The notes under the pieces are model-generated. The model saw nothing but the letters and a program-made list of their open reading frames with translations. It ran no database searches and was not told where the DNA came from. The translations under genes were made by a program, and so were the position numbers. A DNA stretch of 20,846 nucleotides from JBOGOC01 sp050747525 (GTDB lineage: Bacteria > Acidobacteriota > Polarisedimenticolia > JACPZX01 > DASXTC01), in assembly GCA_050747525.1 (NCBI GenBank), contig JBOGOC010000098.1:1-20846 (forward strand), read 5' to 3'. This document shows, piece after piece, positions 16,331 through 20,846 of this stretch; within the stretch, counting starts at the first letter, position 1, and each line of letters starts with the position of its first letter.

Positions 16331-18531
16331 GCCGGCTGGCGGCGGCCCGCGGGGAAGCCCGAGGCCTCGCCTTCGTCGCGGAACTGGATCTCGTAGAGCC
16401 GCCGGTAGAGGCCCCCGCGCGCCAGCAGCTCGGCATGGGTGCCGCTCTCCACCACCCGTCCCTGGTCCATCACCAGGATGCGGTCGGCGTGCAGGATGGT
16501 CGAGAGCCGGTGCGCGATGACCAGGGTGGTGCGGCCCCGGACGAAGCGGTCCATGGCGTCCTGGATCAGCCGCTCGCTCTCCGTGTCGAGCGACGAGGTG
16601 GCCTCGTCCAGCAGCAGGATGGCGGGATTCCGCAGGATGGCCCGGGCCAGCGCGATGCGCTGGCGCTGGCCGCCGGACAGCATGACGCCGCGGTCTCCCA
16701 CGATCGTCTCGTATTTCAGCGGCAGGTCGTTGATGAACTCGTGGGCGTGGGCGGTGCGGGCCGCCTCCTCGATGCGGTCCATCCCGGCGTCCTTCTCGCC
16801 GAACCCGATGTTGCCGGCGATGGTGTCGTGGAACAGGATCGGATCCTGCGTGACGAACCCGATCTGCTGGCGCAGCGAGCGCAGCGTGACCTCGCGAATG
16901 TCCTTGCCGTCGATGAGGATGGCCCCCTCCCTCACGTCGTAGAAGCGCGGGATGAGGTTCACCAGGGTCGACTTCCCGGCGCCCGACGGCCCCACCAGGG
17001 CCACGAAGGAGCCTTTCTCGATGCGCACGCTCACCTCGCGCAGGACTGGGGCCGGCTTCTCGTAGTGGAAGGAGACATTGCGCAGCTCGAGCGCCTCCTG
17101 CATCGGGGGCAGGTCCACGGCGCCGGGGGCATCCTGAAGGTCGGGCACCCGGTCGATCTCCTCGAACACGTCCTTGGCCCCGCTCACGCTCTCCTGGATC
17201 TCGGTGATGGCGTTGTTGACCTTCTTGATGGGGCTGTAGCAGGCCACCATCGCGGCGTAGAAGGTGATGAAGTCGCCGGGGGTCATCTCGCCGCGCAGCA
17301 CCGACACCCCGCCCATCAGCAGAAAGACGATCACGAAGCCGGCGGAGAAGATCTCCACCACCGGCTGCAGCATCGACTTGGCGCGCGCTCCGCGCATGTC
17401 GTACTGGAAGGCCTGGTCGTTGGCGCTGGCAAACCCCTCGCGGGCGTGGTCCTCCATGACGAACGCCTTGACGATGCGGATGCCGTCGATGCTGCGCTGC
17501 AGCATCTGGACCATGTTGGCCCGCTGGCGCAGGGAGCGGTCGGTGGATCGGCGGATGAGCCGGCCGGTCACCATGATGACCAGCCAGTTCAGCGGGAAGA
17601 TGAGCATCCCGATCATGGCCAGCTGGAAGTTGATGGCGAAGGCCAGGGTGAGGGCCCCCACCACCATGAGCGGCTCGGTCACGATCTCCGAGAGGATGGC
17701 CGTCATCCCCTTCTGCATCTGCGTGAGGGAGTTCGTGAAGCGGCTGATGATGACGCCCGACTTGCGCCGATCGAAGTAGTTCACCGACTGGGAGATCAGG
17801 CGGTTGAAGAGCTCCTGGCGCAGGTCGGTCATGCTGCGCTTGGACAGCCAGTTGGACCAGAACGACTTGCTGTAGAAGCAGACGCTCTTCAGCAGGGTCG
17901 TGATCAGGATGAGGGCGGACAGGATGAAGAGGGCCTTGTACTTGTTGGCGAAGACCCGATCCTCCAGCCACGCGGCCAGGTCCTTGCGCCAGCCTTTCTT
18001 CCAGAAGCGGCTGGCGAAGAGGTGATGCCCGCGGTCCGGCTTCACCACCAGCTCGGCCATGACTTCCTCTCCGGGGGCGAGGCGCAGCGTATCGATCCCT
18101 TCGGGCATCCGGATGGTCGCCTTCCAGTCCTTCCCCACGGCGTCCGCCTCCACACGGATGCCGTCGAGCATCAGGTCGCGCCGGTTCTTCAGGATGATGG
18201 GGATGCTGAACTCCCCTTCCTTGCGGAACCCTTCCAGCACCATCGACTCGTCCTCGAGGATGCTCCAGTCGCGCCCCATCCGGCCGCGCCATCCTTCCGG
18301 CATCTGCGGCCGCATGCGCAGCCCTTCGACGTCGTGCCCGTGGCTGTCCAGCACCCGCATCGACACCTTCAGGTCCGCCTCTTCGCTGGCGAACAGCGTG
18401 TCGAACAGCGGCTTCATCGCGCCCAGGGAGCCGATGGAGAGCCCCGCGGTGAGCACCGACAGGACGAGCACCTGCGTCACGCGCCACTTGTAGGGCCACA
18501 GGTAGGTGAGCATGCGGCGGTAGAGCTTCAC
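16327..18531 (-). CDS. MsbA-type ABC exporter with large external-loop insertion
   Basis: 734 aa, about 150 longer than typical MsbA. TM1 is at about 18-40. Residues about 49-180 are a soluble insert, and TM2 follows at about 199-216, then the usual helices and ATPase. The insert has beta-strand phrases such as FSIPIILKNRRDLMLDGIRV and LRLAPGEEVMAELVV, resembling an Ig/NEW3/CARDB-like fold. The ATPase has Walker A GPSGAGKS (514-521), LSGGQ (618-622), Walker B ILLLDE (638-643) and switch His674. It is a half transporter that should dimerise and move a lipid-linked glycan or lipid A-core across the inner membrane. The loop between TM1 and TM2 is on the periplasmic face, so the insert would meet the exported glycan. 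GTG 18531 overlaps the upstream stop (GTGA). MsbA itself or an O-antigen flippase is possible. Confidence 0.9.
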   Translation of the reverse strand: MKLYRRMLTYLWPYKWRVTQVLVLSVLTAGLSIGSLGAMKPLFDTLFASEEADLKVSMRVLDSHGHDVEGLRMRPQMPEGWRGRMGRDWSILEDESMVLEGFRKEGEFSIPIILKNRRDLMLDGIRVEADAVGKDWKATIRMPEGIDTLRLAPGEEVMAELVVKPDRGHHLFASRFWKKGWRKDLAAWLEDRVFANKYKALFILSALILITTLLKSVCFYSKSFWSNWLSKRSMTDLRQELFNRLISQSVNYFDRRKSGVIISRFTNSLTQMQKGMTAILSEIVTEPLMVVGALTLAFAINFQLAMIGMLIFPLNWLVIMVTGRLIRRSTDRSLRQRANMVQMLQRSIDGIRIVKAFVMEDHAREGFASANDQAFQYDMRGARAKSMLQPVVEIFSAGFVIVFLLMGGVSVLRGEMTPGDFITFYAAMVACYSPIKKVNNAITEIQESVSGAKDVFEEIDRVPDLQDAPGAVDLPPMQEALELRNVSFHYEKPAPVLREVSVRIEKGSFVALVGPSGAGKSTLVNLIPRFYDVREGAILIDGKDIREVTLRSLRQQIGFVTQDPILFHDTIAGNIGFGEKDAGMDRIEEAARTAHAHEFINDLPLKYETIVGDRGVMLSGGQRQRIALARAILRNPAILLLDEATSSLDTESERLIQDAMDRFVRGRTTLVIAHRLSTILHADRILVMDQGRVVESGTHAELLARGGLYRRLYEIQFRDEGEASGFPAGRRQPA

Positions 18532-19712
18532 GCGATGGTCTCCTTCCTCACCCGCGCCCGGCTGCCGTCGGCGGCTCCGCGCCCCTGCAGCGCGCGCGTG
18601 TAGGCCTCCAGCGTCTCGTCGGCGAGCCTGCGGATGGAGAAGCGGCGCACCACCTCGTCACGCGCGCGCAGCGCCATGTCGCGCGTCGCCGCGGGATCGC
18701 CGAGGACCGCCCCGATGGCCGCCGCGAGCGCGGCGGCATCGCCGGGCGGGACGACCCGGCCGGTGAGGCCGTCGTCCACGATGGCCCGCGCCCCGCCGAT
18801 GTCGGAGGCGATCACGGGGACCCCCAGCGCCATCGCTTCCTTGAGAGAGGCCGAGGACGCGTCGCATCCGACCGACGGGAGGATGGCGATGTCGAAGGCC
18901 GCCTCCACCGGAGCGATGTCGGAGCGGAATCCCAGGAAGCGCACGTCGTTCTCGAGGCCCAGGCGCCGGGCCGCCTCGCGCAGCTCCGGCTCGAGAGGGC
19001 CCATCCCCGCGAACGCCAGCAGGAGGCGCGGCGCCTTCCCGCGCAGCAGGGAGGCCGCCGTCATCAGATGGATGTGCCCCTTGTCCTCCACCAGCCGCCC
19101 GGCCACGCCGAGCACGACGTCCCCGGGGCCCGCGCCGATCTCGGAGCGCACCGCCGCGCCGCTCACGCCGGGATGGAAGACCTCGGACCGGTAGGCCGAC
19201 GGAATGACCGCCACGGCGTCCCGGCGGAGGTCGCCGCGCCCGAAGAAGGGCTCGTAGAGCCGGAGCACGCTCTCGTCCACGACGATGAGGTGATCGACGC
19301 GGCGGTAGAGCCAGCGGTTCGCCGGGTTGTCCCGCACACGCTTGGTGTTGTGGCGCGTCAGCACCAGGCGGCGCGGATGGCCGCTCACCGCCCTCACCAG
19401 GGCGGTGACCCACGCGTCCTGCGACCCGTGCACATCCACGAGATCCACCCCCAGATCGCGCACCAGGCGACCGAGCCGCGCCGCATCCCGCGCGAACGAC
19501 ACGACGTGGGCCGGGGGACGGAAGGCGAAGCCGTCATCCACGCGCAACGTGGGGAGCGAGCGTGAGGCCTCCCTGGCCCGCTGTGTGAGTTGCCCGCGTG
19601 GGGCGGCGATGGTAATCTCGTGGCCTCGACGCGCCAGCTCTTCGGACACCATCAGCACACGCGAGGCCTGGCCTCCCCATCCTCGGTGAAACTCCGTGTG
19701 CAGGATCTTCAA
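18528..19712 (-). CDS. GT4-family glycosyltransferase
   Basis: 394 aa if it starts at TTG 19712 (LKILHTEFHRGWGGQASRV, the glycine-rich acceptor-side loop). This end matches GT4 starts and gives a 47-nt leader from the TATAAT at 19767. No ribosome site is clear, and a TTG at 19751 is an alternative. The chain includes VDLVDVHGSQDAWV, LVLTRHNTKRVRDN, VIPSAYRSEVFHPG, GVAGRLVEDKGHIHL, LLAFAGMGPLEPEL, and the donor site ASSASLKEAMALGVPVIASDIGG. It is a cytosolic nucleotide-sugar transferase of heptosyl/glucosyl LPS-core type by context. It heads the five-gene operon, and its end overlaps the ABC exporter start by 4 nt. Sugar and acceptor unknown. Reading upstream to 19820 would collide with the divergent gene and lacks homology. 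Confidence 0.86.
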   Translation of the reverse strand: MKILHTEFHRGWGGQASRVLMVSEELARRGHEITIAAPRGQLTQRAREASRSLPTLRVDDGFAFRPPAHVVSFARDAARLGRLVRDLGVDLVDVHGSQDAWVTALVRAVSGHPRRLVLTRHNTKRVRDNPANRWLYRRVDHLIVVDESVLRLYEPFFGRGDLRRDAVAVIPSAYRSEVFHPGVSGAAVRSEIGAGPGDVVLGVAGRLVEDKGHIHLMTAASLLRGKAPRLLLAFAGMGPLEPELREAARRLGLENDVRFLGFRSDIAPVEAAFDIAILPSVGCDASSASLKEAMALGVPVIASDIGGARAIVDDGLTGRVVPPGDAAALAAAIGAVLGDPAATRDMALRARDEVVRRFSIRRLADETLEAYTRALQGRGAADGSRARVRKETIA

Positions 19713-19766
19713 GGGCTTGGTCGGTCCCCGGGCGCAGGATGACAGGGGCAATGCGCAGAGCGGCTG

Positions 19767-19772
19767 ATTATA
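19767..19772 (-). promoter_or_regulatory. TATAAT -10 box of the five-gene operon
   Basis: A perfect TATAAT on the minus strand in otherwise GC-rich DNA. The -35 position (about 19790-19795) is not recognisable. The overlapping TATATA on the plus strand (19769-19774) could serve the divergent phosphotransferase gene, so one AT patch may drive both directions. Confidence 0.55.
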
Positions 19773-19797
19773 TACCACCCATCGCGTGCAGGGCGTG

Positions 19798-20760
19798 ATG
19801 CTCCACGCCGACGCCCTCACCGACTACGTCGCGCGGGGGCTGCTTCCCATCATGGGGATCCCCGGACGGGCGTTCACGCTCGAGCCGGCCAGCCCCGGGA
19901 CGACCCGCTCGCGTCTGCTGCTGGTGCGCATCGAGGGGATGCCTCCCCTCCTGCTGCGCGCCTGGGAACGGCGGCGCCAGGGCTTCAAGAACGCGGAAGC
20001 GCTGCGGCACCTCGACGGGCTGGGGCTTGCCGCCCCGCGCCTCGTGGCCCACGACCTTTCGGCGCGCCCCGCGCGGCTGCTGCGAGGCGAGGCGGGCGCC
20101 CCCATCGTCACGGTGGAGACCTGGATCGAGGGCGCCCCGCACGCCGACCTGTCCGAAGCGGACGCATCGGTCGCCACGCTGCGCGTGGCGGGGCTGCTGG
20201 CGCGATGGCATGGCGTGACGCGGCTGCGCTGGGGCCGCCCCGGCGGCGGGAGAATCTGGCCCTTCGCGGCCTACACCCTGGCCGGCGTGCGGCGCATGGG
20301 GCACGCGCTGGCCGCGGGCGGATGGCTGGAGGAAGGTGAGGCGCGCGACATGCAGCGCCGCTTCGCGTCGTGGCGGGGAGCCATCGGATCGATCGACACG
20401 TTCAACCTGGTCCACAACGACATCAACCGGCGCAACGTCATCGTGACCTCCACGGGCGAGGTGGTGCCCGTGGATCTGCATCGCCTGTCCTACGAACCGT
20501 TCCCCGAGGAGGTCGTGAACGCCTCCTGGCACTTCTGTCGCAAGGACGAAGCGCTGCGCGCCCGGTTCATGGAGACCTACTTCGAGCACGCGGGCCACGG
20601 CGCGCGTGTGGCCTGGGAAGCTCTTCGTGGCTTCTTCGAGCCTCTGAACTTCCTCAAGAAGATGTACCGCCGCGGGATCACCGTGGGTCGCGCCCAAGAG
20701 GAAGACGAGAAGATGCGCGCCTGGCGCCGGCTCGCCATGCAGGTGGGGCCGCCGCCCTAG
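19798..20760 (+). CDS. APH/choline-kinase-like phosphotransferase
   Basis: 320 aa from ATG 19798, with AGGG 4 nt before it. GTG 19786 or 19795 would add four or one residues. The protein is kinase-like: LLLRAWERRRQGFKNAEAL has candidate ATP-site residues, ETWIEG is hinge-like, and the Brenner motif HNDINRRN gives Asp208 and Asn213, followed by VVPVDLHRL with the metal Asp226. This is the aminoglycoside/choline-kinase fold, which includes sugar and lipid-head-group kinases. Next to an LPS-type operon a role in phosphorylating a glycan or lipid precursor is likelier than drug resistance. It faces away from the GT4 operon across a 73-85 bp gap with a shared AT-rich patch. Its C-terminus (FLKKMYRRGITVGR) is basic. 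No signal peptide, so cytosolic. Substrate unknown. Confidence 0.8.
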   Translation: MLHADALTDYVARGLLPIMGIPGRAFTLEPASPGTTRSRLLLVRIEGMPPLLLRAWERRRQGFKNAEALRHLDGLGLAAPRLVAHDLSARPARLLRGEAGAPIVTVETWIEGAPHADLSEADASVATLRVAGLLARWHGVTRLRWGRPGGGRIWPFAAYTLAGVRRMGHALAAGGWLEEGEARDMQRRFASWRGAIGSIDTFNLVHNDINRRNVIVTSTGEVVPVDLHRLSYEPFPEEVVNASWHFCRKDEALRARFMETYFEHAGHGARVAWEALRGFFEPLNFLKKMYRRGITVGRAQEEDEKMRAWRRLAMQVGPPP

Positions 20761-20846
20761 TCCGGACGCTCGTCGTCGTGAGTGACGGCCGCCGCCCGTC
20801 GGGGAGTGGTCTCCGCGGCGCGTTCGCCAACGCCACGCCGTCGAGC
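20761..20846. other. unassigned tail at right edge
   Basis: 86 bases. Open frames exist on both strands but none has enough sequence or codon bias to support a gene. Confidence 0.3.

Noticed and set aside
15955..18603. Very long open frame (882 codons) on the plus strand opposite the ABC exporter
   Set aside because: It is a GC-driven antisense shadow rich in His/Asp/Gly with no domain resemblance. The minus-strand frame has full ABC motifs.
19713..19820. N-terminal extension of the GT4 gene to GTG 19820
   Set aside because: It would cross the promoter patch and overlap the divergent phosphotransferase start. The family begins at LKILHTE.
20757..20846. Possible C-terminus of a minus-strand gene ending at TAG 20757
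   Set aside because: Only 30 codons, weak third-position bias, and other frames are equally open.

Overview
The window is a high-GC stretch of a Gram-negative (outer-membrane) bacterium. The evidence for an outer membrane is a beta-barrel protein with a signal peptide and a terminal Phe, an MsbA-type exporter, core-oligosaccharide type glycosyltransferases and sugar kinases, and a murein-peptide recycling ligase (Mpl). A secreted small protein of a kind I recall from Acidobacteriota genomes, the frequent GTG/TTG starts and the dense 4-nt gene overlaps suggest an uncultured lineage of that sort (Acidobacteriota, Eisenbacteria or similar). The phylum cannot be fixed from this sequence. No RNA gene, CRISPR array, transposase or integrase was seen.

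Left block (1-5031): a minus-strand operon starts from a good sigma70-type promoter at 3743-3772. It encodes a radical SAM/SPASM protein, a Kdo/heptose-kinase-like protein, a WaaE-like GT2 glycosyltransferase and an ArnT-like GT39 membrane glycosyltransferase that runs off the left edge. A GT4 glycosyltransferase is divergent from it. Together they look like lipopolysaccharide-core or surface-glycan synthesis.

Middle block (5024-12519): a secreted DUF-like protein lies behind an asparagine-synthetase-like protein whose glutaminase domain is degenerate. Divergent from these is mpl. Then come a TPR/beta-propeller secreted protein, a lipoprotein formylglycine-generating enzyme with both catalytic cysteines, an OmpW-like outer-membrane protein and a small two-helix membrane protein.

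Right block (12497-20760): a tight five-gene minus-strand operon reads GT4, an MsbA-type ABC exporter with a large insertion in its first external loop, an HPr-kinase-like P-loop protein, a divergent RtcB-like RNA-ligase homologue, and GT4. Junctions are 4-nt overlaps or a 1-nt gap. Divergent from it is an APH/choline-kinase-like phosphotransferase. This operon is the best candidate for an undescribed system: an RtcB-fold nucleotidyl-transfer enzyme and an HprK-like kinase locked translationally into a glycan synthesis and export unit. Function there is inference.

No gene-free stretch exceeds 300 bases. The largest gap is 7333-7581.
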